From Brachycybe producta (lineage: Eukaryota; Arthropoda; Diplopoda; Playtdesmida; Andrognathidae): a stretch of DNA of 64,000 nucleotides. The stretch covers positions 434,001 to 498,000 of the forward strand of contig JAUPFP010000025.1 in NCBI GenBank assembly GCA_036925085.1. The letters are read 5' to 3'. Under the pieces are notes generated by a model. It was not told where the DNA came from. It did not search any database and worked only from the letters and a program-made list of their open reading frames with translations. The number at the start of each line of letters is the position of its first letter. The stretch's first letter is position 1. A program made the translations under genes and the position numbers. Shown here in pieces: positions 41,716 through 54,800 of this stretch.

Positions 41716-41975
41716 TAAGGTGGTTTTAAAATGTAAACCCTTCATAACTAGAAAGGTAACTTAATCGCGTAGAGACATTTTCATGTTATATATTTTAAAA
41801 TATCTGACGTTTTTTTCTATATTTCTGTCTAATTAAAAAAAATTTCAAAATGATAGTGATTGAAATAACTATTCTAGTTTCTAAACATTTTCTAGTTTTT
41901 CTTATTTTAACTCTTTTGAAAGACCGAATGTTCAAAGTTTGAAAGTCAGCTGTCCATAAACACCATATTAATAAA
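41716..41975. mobile_element. F1 element
   Basis: TAAGGTGGTTTTAAAATGTA at the left and CATAAACACCATATTA at the right; arms ACTAGAAAGGTAAC and ACTATTCTAGTTTCTAAAC. Confidence 0.7.
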
Positions 41976-41979
41976 TAAT

Positions 41980-42060
41980 TTATTGTTAAAGTGATTAAGT
42001 GATTTAGTTACTCTTCTAGTTTCTAAAGCTATGTAAATTTCTTCTTAGATATATCTTAAT
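41980..42060. mobile_element. F1 right-arm scrap
   Basis: AAGTGATTTAGTTACTCTTC then TAGTTTCTAAAGC. Confidence 0.45.
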
Positions 42061-42254
42061 ATATAGCATTTTTTCATAATATCTATTTAATTAAAATATT
42101 TTTACATTTTGCAAAACAAATATACATAAGTTTTTATTTTAAAATGAATTTAATTAAAAAGAAATGCGGATATTTAAAAGTTTTGTTTTTGGCGCCTTTT
42201 TAGGGGTGGGGACGAGGAGGGAAAAGTACTTTTTTTGCGTGATTTGTTTTATGG

Positions 42255-42267
42255 CCACCAGATGGCG
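42255..42267 (+). promoter_or_regulatory. CTCF-like motif upstream of UBR4
   Basis: CCACCAGATGGCG fits the CCASYAGRKGGC core of the bilaterian CTCF site. About 560 bases before the chosen UBR4 start codon. Confidence 0.35.
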
Positions 42268-42335
42268 ATATTGCAACATGAGCAATCAATATTGCGAGAT
42301 AAATATACAGAAAGGTAACTCAACTTTAAACATTT

Positions 42336-42581
42336 CTACGGTGGCTCCTAAGGCTCATAATACCGCCTACATACTGTGACCCTCAAAAACTCATAAAACG
42401 AGCTTAATTTAAAAAAAAAATAACCTAACTGAAGCCACGCCCCGCTTTTCAAGTTATAACTTATATGTCTACTTTATGAGTTATAACTTATAAGTCTACC
42501 TTATGAGTTATAACTTATAAGTCTGCTTTTTACAGTATATAGGATTATAGGCGTTAGGATGAGCCTTAAGAGCCACCGTAG
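42336..42581. mobile_element. foldback element in the UBR4 5' region
   Basis: The left end CTACGGTGGCTCCTAAGGCT and the reversed right end CTACGGTGGCTCTTAAGGCT pair over about 40 bases. The loop holds three direct copies of GAGTTATAACTTATAAGTCT (about 42450-42530). Confidence 0.75.
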
Positions 42582-42622
42582 TTTTTGTACGAGGGGGCAT
42601 TACGTGCGAAAACTGAGTGTGA

Positions 42623-42636
42623 CCAATAGATGGCGC
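42623..42636 (+). promoter_or_regulatory. second CTCF-like motif upstream of UBR4
   Basis: CCAATAGATGGCGC, one mismatch from the CTCF core, same orientation as the 42255 site. Together they bracket the foldback element. Confidence 0.3.
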
Positions 42637-42815
42637 AAACTGTACTTAGAGCTTCAGTTACAATGCGATTCAGAGGACTTGCAGTAGCAAAAATGGACGG
42701 CTTTATGATTTTCTTCTAGCTTCAAAAAGCAGATGATTATTCACTCACTTTCGGCGTTTTTTTTTCTAACATGGAGTTGCTTTATCTTTATAAATTTAAT
42801 CTTATGAGAAGAAAG

Positions 42816-45800
42816 ATGGCTGCGACAAGTTCTGGTTCTGTTGACTGGACTTCAGTAATAAAACCACTTTTGGCTACTTCTTATGGATCTTTAAGTAAAA
42901 ATGACGTTCCGGAATTAACAAAGACTGTTATTCGATGGTAATTTGACAATAAATTACATGAAATGTGATTTATATTCGGCGTTAATTGGTTTTGTAATTT
43001 GACTCCGGTTGTTTGGCTCCAAAATGGCCGATTATGATTTTGCTATTTTTTTTTTTTGCTTTTCTTATTAAAATTGATTTAAATTCCCCGTTTTTCTTTT
43101 ACAGTAAGCGAGAAATTCTGAAACATGATGACCAATACGACAGTTTTTATTGCAGTTTTGCAGCTTTAACTGCTTATCACTTGAGTGAGAAAGCGAGATG
43201 CAGTAAGTTAACAGGTTTAAACGGAAAAAAATGCAGAAAATTGCAGCATTCTGCAAAAAATACAAGAATATTTGCAGAAAAAAAACACAAGAAATTGAAA
43301 AGTCTTTAAGAAAACTGCGGGATTCTTTAGAAATAGCGCTTACTTTAAGGCATAGGAGGGCTATGGTTAAGGTATGCTGCTTCAACTAATGACAAATTAA
43401 TAGCAGAAATGCTAACGTCTTCCGCTCCTACGCGAGCGGCCCGAATTCGATTCTTGCACTGTGCTTCTTCTTCTTTTTTAGATAAATCTCAATCAATCAC
43501 AAAATAATTAACAAAACGTAACCTAATCAAAACTAACTAAAACTGCCTTTGTAATTTTTTAGAAAAAAGATGAAACAAGACAATGTTTTTTTGTGATTTT
43601 TCGTTTTTACAAAAAAAATAAAAAGGTCTAAAAAAAGTAAAACAAGATGTAATTGTGTCTTGTGTTGTTGGTGTAGTGGTTAGTGTCTGAGCCTTTGGAA
43701 ATGTTGGTCATGGGTTCAATCCTCCGTTCAGTGTGAAGTTACATTTTCGAATATGTTTCAGAAAACAAATTATGAAGTTAAATTAAAAGCGATTGATATT
43801 TTAAACTGCAAGGCGAATATTTATTAAACTGAGAAATTTAATATAAATTGCAGGAAATATGTAGAAACTGTATGAATTAATATGCAAGAAAATTGAGAAT
43901 TCTAAAAGTAAAAAATTGCAGGAAATATTTATAATATAGCTGCAAACATTGCAGAAAACATTTAGAAAAATGCAAAAGAAAGCAGAAATTGCATGAATTT
44001 GTAGAATAATGAAACAAATATGGAGAAAAAGTGCTAAAAAATTGCAAGACGATTACAAGAAATATACAGCAAACTGCAAACTGCAAACAAAACCAGTGAG
44101 AAACTCAGAAATCTGCAGCTTCTGCGTTTTAGACGTTTTTTTTAAAAAAAAGTAGATATCTGTTAAATTTTGTTCGTTCTTTCCTCTCTCAAGTGAACAA
44201 AAACCAGCTTCTTAGCGTATCGCAGGCATGCAGGGTTCTTCTGGAGTTATTTCTTGCAAAGCTTGCGGCTCCGACCGAACAATGTTGCCTAACACAGAAA
44301 GATTTGATGCTCCTCGTCAAAGGTTTAGTAAAAGGAGTCGGCTTCCTGCACAGGTCAGACGAGGTCAACCTGATCGCGACTCTGAAAGCGTCGAAAGTAC
44401 CTCCTTCACACTCTACTTCATCTTCGTCTACCAACGGTAAGCAAAAATTAGTTCACAATGCAGGTTTTTTTTATCATTTTCTATGTTCGTTTCAGAGAAA
44501 TCTGGAACAGTGGATGGAAGTGAAACAAAGAGGCAACGCCACGATCCTTGCGGAGTTATTCTCGAACATCTGATGACTCCGTTACGAGAGCTGGACGATA
44601 AGAGGCTTCATGACGATGCTCATTCGTCCGTTGTGATCGATTCAGACATCGATAATGTTGCTCTTCTCAGCGCCACGCAAACGGCAGACGTCAAAGTCCG
44701 ATTTTTTTTTTTACGGTGTTTTTAAAAATCTAATCTATATAACATGAAAACTTTTACATGTTTTTAGTTATTCATCAACAGAAACATTCTGAGCCTTCAA
44801 CAATTAAACGCTGGCGATGTTTTAATCAACATGTGTCTCGAATTGCCTTATTTGCATCGTTACGTAACGAAATACGAAGATGCCGTGGCTGGAAAGGGAT
44901 TCGGACTACCGATAACCTTTTCCGATGCAACATCCATTCGGAATGGGTAATTTGTTGTCGTAATAATGTTCCTAAGCAGCCGACGAACGTTTTAAACTTT
45001 TTTTGTCTAGCTTACAACTGTTGTTAAACGATGTAAGCATCGTCTGGCGAGCGATAATGCTTCCCATTCTAGAGCCTTTAAATGAAGACCGACTTTCTAA
45101 ACTAACTACCATCGTGATGAGCTGTTTGACAGCTGCGATCACGGTTGCAATGGCTAGTAGCATGTTCAGTATGTCGAGTAGCAGTACTTCGAAGTCGAGC
45201 GTCGCTAAGGACGATGATCTTGATGGATGTGCGGTTGTCATTGTCGTTCGAAGTGTAGGTTATTTCGTTTTTAATGGGAAAATTCGTTTAGTTTTACGGG
45301 AAATAAATGACGGGAACGCTTTTTTTGGTCCGACTAAAACATGAAAAATGCGTTTAATAGCTAGACATATTTATAATCTGATGAAAAAAATTTATAAAAG
45401 GCGTTCATTTTAATTGTTAACGTTTAACGTAACGGATTTTTTTTTAGTTGACGGTTTTTAGCGAGTTTTCTAGAGTGATACGTTTTTCTTCTCGAGCTGG
45501 TGGTCACGTAAGTTCGTTTCTGTCATCTGTTACGCTTTGAAAAGTTTAAGTTTCAAGTTTTCTCTTCTAATACTTTTAGAATCTGCAAAACTATCAAATG
45601 ATTGGTGCTTGGACGCTTCTATCTGGTCTTCAACACATTTTGTTTCTGCCTCAACAACCTCATTCTGGTGTCGAGAAAGGAACTCCGAAATCAGCTCAAT
45701 TTAAAACACAGGAAAGTTTAAGCAAACAAAATAAAGAAACGACAGGAGTGACTCCCGGTCGTCAGAGCTTATTGAAAGTGTAAGTTTTTTTTTTGGAGTA

Positions 45801-48800
45801 AAACGAGACGCTTTCGTTGTGTTAAGTATACTTTTTTTTTTGTAGGCAACAAGGGTTCGGCGTTCTTTCGGTGGCTCTCGCAAACCACACCATCCAACTT
45901 TTGGTTTCTTTACTCGATGATCTTCAAGCCGAAGTTGCTCTGTTTTCAGCAAACGAAGACTTGGATCCAGTTTCGGTTCCGTCCGAAGTTACTCTCGACA
46001 TCAAAGGACAAAACACGGCTTGGCAACGAGTGCACAAGCTTTTGTCTCAATTTAATTTGACTAACTTGCTGTACAATTTGGCTGCATTTAGTTATCGAAA
46101 GGTTTGATCTATTTTTTTTTAGATATTTTAGTTAATTTAATTTTTTACGAGGTGTGTTTCTTCTTTAAAGGCCTGTATGTTAAAGAGAGTTCAAGAGAAT
46201 CTTCCCGAGGGCGAGACTTTCAGTACGTCTGATTCGAGTTCTTGTTGTCAAGATGATATAAGTTGGTCCGAAGACAGCAGTAACGAAGATGGTTAGAAAT
46301 CTGTTTTGAGTATTATGCTGTATTTATAGTGGGTCTTACCAAATTTGGACTTAACGATGAAGTGAATTTGTATTTATTGTTGAAAAGTCATTGTGGCATG
46401 TCGTAATGTGTAATCTTTTATCCCATCGGCTCAGGAGAAAAGCGATGAGAACGAATTTTTTAAAAAAGGCAAAAAAATTATTCTTTAAGTAACGAAATTA
46501 GTGACTAATGATGATGAATGGTTTCGAATTGCTATCGAAAGTTTTATTTACAAACGGATCATCGTGAAAATTATCTAAAATCATTTTTTACTCTTCTAGT
46601 TTCTAATAAACTTTAAAATTCGTTTGATAACTTCAAAAAAGTATTTTTTATCATGATTCTTCACCATGTTTAATAATGAAAATGAAAACAACATGGTCTT
46701 TCAGAAGCAAAATTAAAAGAAACTAGAAAGTGTTTTAGAAACTTTTTCACTGCTTAATGTTGGATCATTTTCAAACTGACATAAAAAGCTTCTTTTGAAT
46801 GATATTAGAATGAATAAAACACATTTAAGTTTTTCTGAATTTTGCTTCTGAAAGACAGAGATTGAGGAACATCTACGCTTCAAAACCATCTTAAGGGTTT
46901 TAATTTTTCTTCTAGATGATGATAGTGAACCGATTCTTGGTCATTGGTTTGAAGTGACTCTAAACGTGAAATCATCTCCATCTAACAACGCCGTCACTCC
47001 GCCACTTCCGCCAACGAGCGATTCGATGCAATCCGATGCAAAACTGATGTCAAGCGGATCGTTGAATCCTGGTGCTCTTGTTCCAGAGAAAGGAGAACCT
47101 CACGGCGTACGAAACAAATCGTTTGTCGTTAACAAAACACAATTGTGCAATTTTGTTCTGATTTTTAGTTTATAGGTTTAGCTTCGAGCGTCTTTATATT
47201 CATGAATCAAAAACTTTTGAGTTCCGAATGCTCGCTTGTTAGCCGTTATGCTTGTTCTAGTCTCAGCGAACAACACGTTGTGATTTTGGCTGGAATCATC
47301 AAAGATCTTGATCGTGAGACGTCCAAAACTAGCTCTGGTTTGTTGTTTTTCTTCATATATTTAAGGGTTTCACTGAAAGACGTTTTGCGGTTTCGTTTTA
47401 GGAGATTCTTCTTTGGGCAATACTGTTGGCAAATTGTATGACGAGTTCTCGACGGCAATTTCGAAGTATTCGCACAATGTTTTGGCCACGGCAACTCTTT
47501 CCGATTCGCTTCAAGTTGGTTTTTGTCTTTCTGGCTTGAGTTTTCTCTTCCTGTCGTTTTGATTTGTCTTTTTTGATGCAGAATCTGTTGCTTTCGCAAC
47601 TTGGTGTCTGTGCAAAGTTGCAGGAATATTGGCCACTTCAGGTGTATCCTCGAACATTGGCTATCGTCACTCACGTTTTCTTGATGAGACAGCAGACGGA
47701 AAAGCACGAACTAAAGAGCGAAAGTGAGGCTGCGTGCGTTCTCATTTGGCAGCGTTTTTTACAGACGCTTCAGAAGGAGATTTTGAATCAACAAGGAACG
47801 GATAGTTCGGCCGATGATCAAGAAGGTTCGTTCGTTTATTTAGTCTTGTTTGCGAATATTTGAATATTTTTCATTTTTTATAGATCTGAACGTCGAACAT
47901 GCACAGCTACTTCTCTTCTTATTTCATTCTCTACAGTTGATGCAGAAGAAAGCACTTTTATTGGAGTGTGCTATGACGATCGTTAGCGTTAGCTCCATCG
48001 TTCAGAAGCGAGTCTTGTTTATCGTCGTCACAGCAATTTGTTAACTTGAAACTAACATAATTTATTGTCGTTTTTGTAGCGCCATGAAAGAAAGACAGTT
48101 GCTTTTGCTTTCTCGTCTTCTACTCGTTTTCGAGTACCTCATGAAGAACTTGTACGAGGCTCCTGCTTCGCTTATAGAACAGGTTGGTTGTCGTTGGTAA
48201 ACTAATCAAAGGATAATTTTGCTTTAAATTTAAGCTTAGAGCTATTTTGCACACCAGAAATTGTTATTCAGGCAGTTTTTAAAGTGTAAACGCCTCTCAG
48301 ACTCTTTAATTATTCTTTTTTTTAGGTGCAAAATGAAGAGAAACTGGAAAGTGTAGTAGAAACTAGAAGGGTTGCTCAATTACTTAAGGGTATTTTCATG
48401 TTGATATTTTTCAAAATAAACTTTTCATGTGAGTTTCGAAACGATCCAACTTTAAGCAGACGGTATTTTTGGATTTTTGTTTATAAAATGTTTATTTTGA
48501 AGGATATCAACATAAAAATTCCCTTAAGTGATTGAGCTATGCTTCTGGTTTCTTAAGCACATCCAAGTTTGTCTTAATTTTGTACCTGAAAGACAGAATA
48601 ATCAGAGTTCGAAAGACGTTTAGACTTGAAAACCACCTTAAGCTAGAACGATTAATTTGTAGGTGCAAACAAACTTGTTCAACATCCATGCGAATCCTCC
48701 ATCCTCGAATTCGTCTTTGGATTCTGAAAAGGAAGCTTCATCTGTCAGTGGCAAGCTTTACATTCCCTGCAAGGATGTAGAGGACAACTATAATCGTTTG

Positions 48801-51800
48801 TGCGGAAACGAAGATTCGCACAATCAAATGAAACCGAGATTCTACAATCTAGTCGCACTTGATCCCACGAGTCAGGATATTCCGAAACTAGATGGATTTG
48901 TAAGCAAAATTGAGTCATACGTTCATATTTTATTATTTTTATTGTGGTTTTGGTTAATTTTCAGTCGAGTAACTTCATTCTCGGAACTCCGGATGTTCTT
49001 TCGTATGCAAAATTTCACAGTTCGATCGTTTCTTTACTCGGAGTTGCTTGGCAGTGCGATCATCCTTTGAGACCGGCCGATCGAAAGTTGTCTTACTTAG
49101 TTTGTATCGTTACCTTTTTTTGTTATTTGGAGCCTATTATTTGTCTTAACTCTTGGATAATTTAAATGCAGGGTCATTGTGCTATTCAGTATTGTTTTTC
49201 GATAACTTGGAGGCTTCTTCTTTCTCTTCCTCCTTCGTCGTCTTTCCTCGAGTCGTTGTTGAACTCTTTGTCTTTGGAACCAAAGTCACACAGTTTGCCT
49301 CTGGCTCTCGTTTGGGTTCCACGAACATCACACAAGAGTTTTTCTACTTGGCTCAAAGTTTGTTATCTTTTTATTATTATTAAGGCTGATAAATTAGGGA
49401 ACTTTACCAAAACTTTTATGCAAAAGTTTCAAAATATCGTGAATGTCATAAATATTGGAATTTTTGCTTACAGTTAAATTCTTGCAGCAAAATTTAAGTT
49501 CTTTATTTTTTCCTGTTCTCAAAATTGACGTTTTCGTCCCGATTTTACACTTTTTCGGTTTCTATTTAAGATGTTTTATGAACAGATAATCTTCAAACTC
49601 TTGATTATTCTATTTTTCAGGAGCAAAATTAAAAGAAACTAGAAAATAACTATTTTTTGGTTGAAAAAATTAAAGGAAATTAGGATTTTCAATTTTATTT
49701 ATTGAAAATTCTGATTTTATTTAATTTTGTCGCCCAAAATAGTCATTTTTTTATGATTTTGCGTATATTTTGACAATTTGAATCCTGAATTTGGCTGTTT
49801 TATTTGTTTTCGAGTTTCTCTATGATTAATTTTTTCTATTCAGGATTGTCTCGTTCGCCAAGGTCTCACCACACAGAAGGCCGACTCTCTCTTACGATCT
49901 CTTTCTAAGAACAAGTCGGTGACGTACGATGTTGAACTGGGCAAAGCGATCATATCCGCGATGGTAGTGACCGAACATAAACTATCAAGTGTTTCGTCCA
50001 TTGGTTTTAATTTGATGATGTTTTTAGTTGGCAGAACATTCAAAAACCGATGTTGGAACCATAATTTCTCGCGAGAAAGTTCCTCAACTTTATCAGATTT
50101 TCCTGTTGGATCTGGTTATCGCAAAGTTGCAGGTTACGGTGAACGAGGCCTTCTCAAAACCAGCGGTTTGTTTCTTTTTCTTGTTTTCTGATGCTTTGAT
50201 GATGATTTATTGAGCGGTATATTTTCGAATTCTGGTTTTTGTGCAGTTTCAGAAGAGCAACACTCAGGAGAAATTCAAAGTTTGTTAGAAACTAGAAGGC
50301 TAGCTGAATCCATTATTAGTATTTTTACGTTGGTATCTTTCAAAGTAAACCTTTTTATAGAAAAAAAAATTAAAAAAATTGTCTGCATTTGGGATCATTT
50401 TTAAGTTGACACAAAAACTTATTGAAATATCTTTAATTCATTCAGTTACTCTTCTAGTTTCTAAAACGCTTGCAAGTTTCTCGTAATTTTGCTTCTGAAA
50501 GTCAGACTAATCAGAGTTCGAAGGACGTTTGCGCTTTAAAGCCAAATTAAGGTAAACATTTTAATTTGTAGCTGGACAATGACCCGCAAGCCAAAGAGAT
50601 TTCGTTAGATTTGCTTCCGGGGATCTTGAAATTGATCGAACTTTATTCTACTTTCATACGGTTTTTTTTTTGTATTTCTGTTTATTATTTTTATCGAAAG
50701 CCGCTTCATTTGATTGTTTACGTCTATCTAGATCGAGCCTTTTGTATCAGATGAACGACGGAGCCGATCCTCCCGGTTCTTACGCTAACCGTTCTCTCGT
50801 TGCTCACGGCCTGACGATCTCTTTATCGTCCAGTCGTTGCTCTAAAGCATCTTCGCTTGCTCTGCCGTTGATAGGTTACATGCCAGCTCCCTTGAGAACC
50901 GTTCTCGATCGCTGGAATGCGAGTAGCACGTCCGAGTTTCCTGCGATCAGCGCTTGGCGTACAGCATTTGCTAATGATCCAGTTCCTTCCGAGAGTTACA
51001 TTTGTGCCATTCAAGTTTGTCACATTGCTGCGCTATCAAATCAGCAGAATTTTAACACAAATCTGTCGTTAAAACACACCTTACATGCCCTTGTTCGTTT
51101 TGTTGGCGATTTGATTATGTAAGGTTATTTTTTGATGAGTTTCTTTTTCTTCAGTTTGTTGAATCATTTGTTCATTTTGTTAAGCTGGTGTCCTGAGGAA
51201 AACATATCGACGTCTCTTGTCGAGGTTCTTTTTCCGCTTTGTATGGACTCCAGTGCCGAATATCTGGCAGATTTTGTAGGTTTCTTACACGTCAAGTGAT
51301 AAATTTCCTTCCATTTTTTAATTGTTTAAATTGTTAAAATAATTGGCCTTTTCATTTTTCAGTTAATTATTTTAAAACTTCTAAAAGTTTAAAAATAGTA
51401 AATGTAAAACAAGTATTTAAGGTGTTTTATGAACAGCTGATTTTCTAACACCGGTTATTCTGCGTTTCAGAAGAGCAACACTAAGGAGAAATTGAAATGT
51501 GTTAGAAACTAGAATGGTCGCTGAATATTTTCATGTTGTTATCTTTTAAAATAAACTTTTATAAGACAAAAATTTACAAAAAAATTGGCTGTTTATGGTT
51601 GGGTTATTTATAAACTGACATGTAAAGCTTATTTTGAAAGATATCAATATGAAAATACTCCAAAGTGATTGAGTTACCCTTCTAGTTTCTGAAACATATT
51701 TACTAGTTTCTCTTCATTTTGCACCTGAAAGACAAAATAACCATTGTTTGAAGATTGAAGCTGTATAGAATTGACTTTCAGCCTTTCGTTAAAGTTTAAA

Positions 51801-54800
51801 ATATACAATAAAGTTCGCATTTATTTACTTAAAAATGAGAAGAAAAAAAAATACAACAAAAGCTTTCTTCAAAAGAATTGTGTTGATTTTAAATCACTTA
51901 ATTTTGTTTCTAATTAATAAACCTTTCCAGGTTACCTTAACTCTTGAAAGAATAATTGGATCGACAGAAACTGACGAATATCTTGAACGTGTTTACTATC
52001 AAGCTTTGACGATTGGAAATGTCATCCTTACCAACCATACAGACAAAGAGAGGTTAGGCGGCGAGTGTTATGATGGCATGATGTATCTTTCTATTAAGAA
52101 TACACGGGCACACCAACGAGAACGAACGAAGTGTCTTCTTTTCCTATTTAGAAAGATGCTTCCTGTAACTTGGCTCATAGACTCTTAATAACGGTTAATA
52201 TTTTTGTAGTGGACTTGATGAACGCGTCTATTACGATGTACTGAAGTTTGTCGAAGCGATGCTAGAGAAGGCACCTGGGAAAAAAGCTCTTGAACGCTTT
52301 TATGGAAAAGATAAAGGTTTTCTCTATTTCATAATAGTTTGGTCTAGTGTAATGTCTTTTAACGTTTTTTTTTTCTGTTCTAGATTTTTGTGAGGTTCTT
52401 CTTTCGGCATCTAATGAGCATTTAAGTCCATCTTATGGGACCAAAGTTTTGAAACTGTTCAATAAACTATTTCAACAAGGTTTGACTCTTTATTTGACGT
52501 TTAATTCATTTCTAAATTGTGCCTCTTGTTGAATTTGATCATTTCGTTTATCTTCAAGCCGAAAAGTCTCCAAGCGATCGAAGTCTTGAAAAGTTGTGTT
52601 CTTCGATAAGTGGATTGGCAAAAGCTAACACGGCCGTTCGTCATCAGTGGCTTGAAAAGATCATTTGCGGACCAGCGGAGGTTGTCGTAAGATCTTTAAA
52701 CCAAAACGTCGAACTTGTATAACAGTTTTCTTTTTCATTCGAACAGTTGGGTGAAGACCAGAATTCTCTTCAGGAAAATCGTGTTCTTTTTCAAAGTCTC
52801 TCTCGATATATGATTTCGGAGAGCAGGTTTGTCTTTTTCTGATATTTCTTATTGCTTTTTAAGCTGGTTTTAAAATGAAAAAGGGACTCGAACTCTTGTT
52901 ATTTTGTCTTTCAGTAGCAAAATTAAGATAAACTAGAAAGTGTTTTAGAAACTAGAAGGAGTAACTTAGTCACTTAAGGGTAATTTCATATTGGCGACTT
53001 TTAAAATAATCTTTTTATAACAGTTTGAAAATAACCCGACATTAAGCAGCCAATCTTTTTTAACTTTTGTCTATAAAAAGTTTATTTTGAAAGATATCAA
53101 TATGAAAATACTGTTAAGTGATTTAGCTACCGTTCTAGTTTGTAACACTTTCAATTTCTCTTTAGTATTGCTCTTCCAATATGAAAAGTCAGCTGTTTAA
53201 GAACCATCTTAACACATTTTTGATTTTACTTTGTGTATTCAGTATGGGTGAGATGGTCAGCAACGTTCTTTTGTCTGATCTCATACCGATGGGAACGAAA
53301 ATGTTGAAGGCATTGAAGTCTTCGGACGATCTTCTTGGGTTTCCGAGACTTCTCGGAATTATGGCAACGCTTGCTGGCGCAGGAACTGGTGTCGGGCATA
53401 CGATGTTGTTTAAGAGTGCTGTGTTTTGGCTTAATCTCAGGTTTTAAATCAAGTTTTATTCATTTCTTTTTTCGTGTTTTTCAATTGGTTTTTTGACTTT
53501 ACAGCAAGATGTTTTTGGCGCAAATGCCGGCTGCCGAAAAAGTTGAAGACAACGTTGCCGACGGCAAGGTTTGTAATTTAATCGTTGTTGAGGTTTTTTT
53601 TAGCATGCCTGAAACTTAATTTCATCTGTTGCAGCATAATACGTTGATGGAGTCCATTTGCTGCATAATGTCTTATTTGGCAGATGTTTTGGGAGCCATG
53701 AAACAATCGAGTGACCGGTTTGTGACTTTTTTTCTGCCATTTAAAGCAGCTCGATTCCGATCCTGAGTTTCTTTTTGTTTTCGATTTAGCTACATGACCA
53801 TTTTGAGAAGTGGAATGGCGTCTCCGTTGTTCGAGAGCGATTTTTCTCAACTCGTAACTTACGATTTTTACGTTGTTTATCGATTGAGTTTTGTTAAGTT
53901 TTGAAAAATATTAGTTGTCTTATTTTTTTTAGGATCAAGATTCGGATGTTGCTGACGAGTTGGGACAGGAAGACGAAGATTCGGCCGGCGAAGATTCTGT
54001 GAGTTGAAACAAATGTTGATTTTGAAAGCTTCTGAAAGCTTAAACGATTGAAACTTTTCTTTTCTTTTTTTTTTGGGACATTTAGGATGAAGATTCTCTT
54101 TCGAACAAACTTTGTACTTATATGGTCACACAAAAGGAATTCATGAATCAACACTGGTTAAGTGAACACTGGTTTATGAAGTTATTCTACTTTTCAGAAG
54201 CAACATTACAAATAAATTAAAAATGTTTTAGAAACTGGAACAATTAACGAATCATTTAAAGATGTTTTCATGCCATATCTTCAAAAAATAAACTTTTTTT
54301 TAAAGCAGTTTGAACTTTTTTCAAAACTGAAGTTGAAACATAACGTGTGAAACGTGAAGTGTAAACGTAGCTTGAACTTAGTTTATTCTTTTAGGAGCAA
54401 AATGAAAAGAAACTTCAGAAACTAGAAAAAGCATATTTTGAAAGATGATAATTTTAATTGTTACCATTCTAGTTTCTAAAACATTCAATTTCTAGTAAAT
54501 ATTTCTTCTAAAATCTAAAATCGGCATGTTTTGCAGTGGATGATTTTAAAGCATTAAGGACGGGAACGAACGTCTGCGTAGAACTCTGATTATTAATATT
54601 GAGATTGACTCTCTATATTGTTAGGTATCACTGCCACACTTGCAAGATGGTCGACGGAGTCGGTGTTTGTACGATTTGTGCTAAAGTATGTCACAAAGAT
54701 CACGACGTGACGTATGCCAAATACGGTTCTTTCTTCTGCGATTGTGGAGCCAAAGAAGATGGAGCTTGTCAGGCTCTAGTAAAACGCGCCGTTTCTGGAA

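Larger units (their letters stand above)
42816..51275 (+). other. UBR4: UBR4 exon map, exons 1-24
   Basis: 42816-42937, 43105-43202, 44194-44436, 44496-44695, 44768-44946, 45011-45254, 45448-45507, 45580-45779, 45846-46101, 46171-46291, 46916-47106, 47169-47337, 47402-47514, 47582-47825, 47884-48016, 48080-48182, 48663-48899, 48965-49099, 49172-49357, 49844-49963, 50028-50165, 50572-50660, 50732-51118, 51185-51275. Each junction keeps the frame. The least certain is the donor after 48016 (GTTTAT), chosen because the closer GTCTTG donor would break the frame with the conserved next exon ([19 protein letters not shown]). Confidence 0.85.

Noticed and set aside
43664-43745. Functional tRNA gene
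   Set aside because: The A and B boxes are present but the T stem and acceptor stem do not pair, and no anticodon arm could be drawn.
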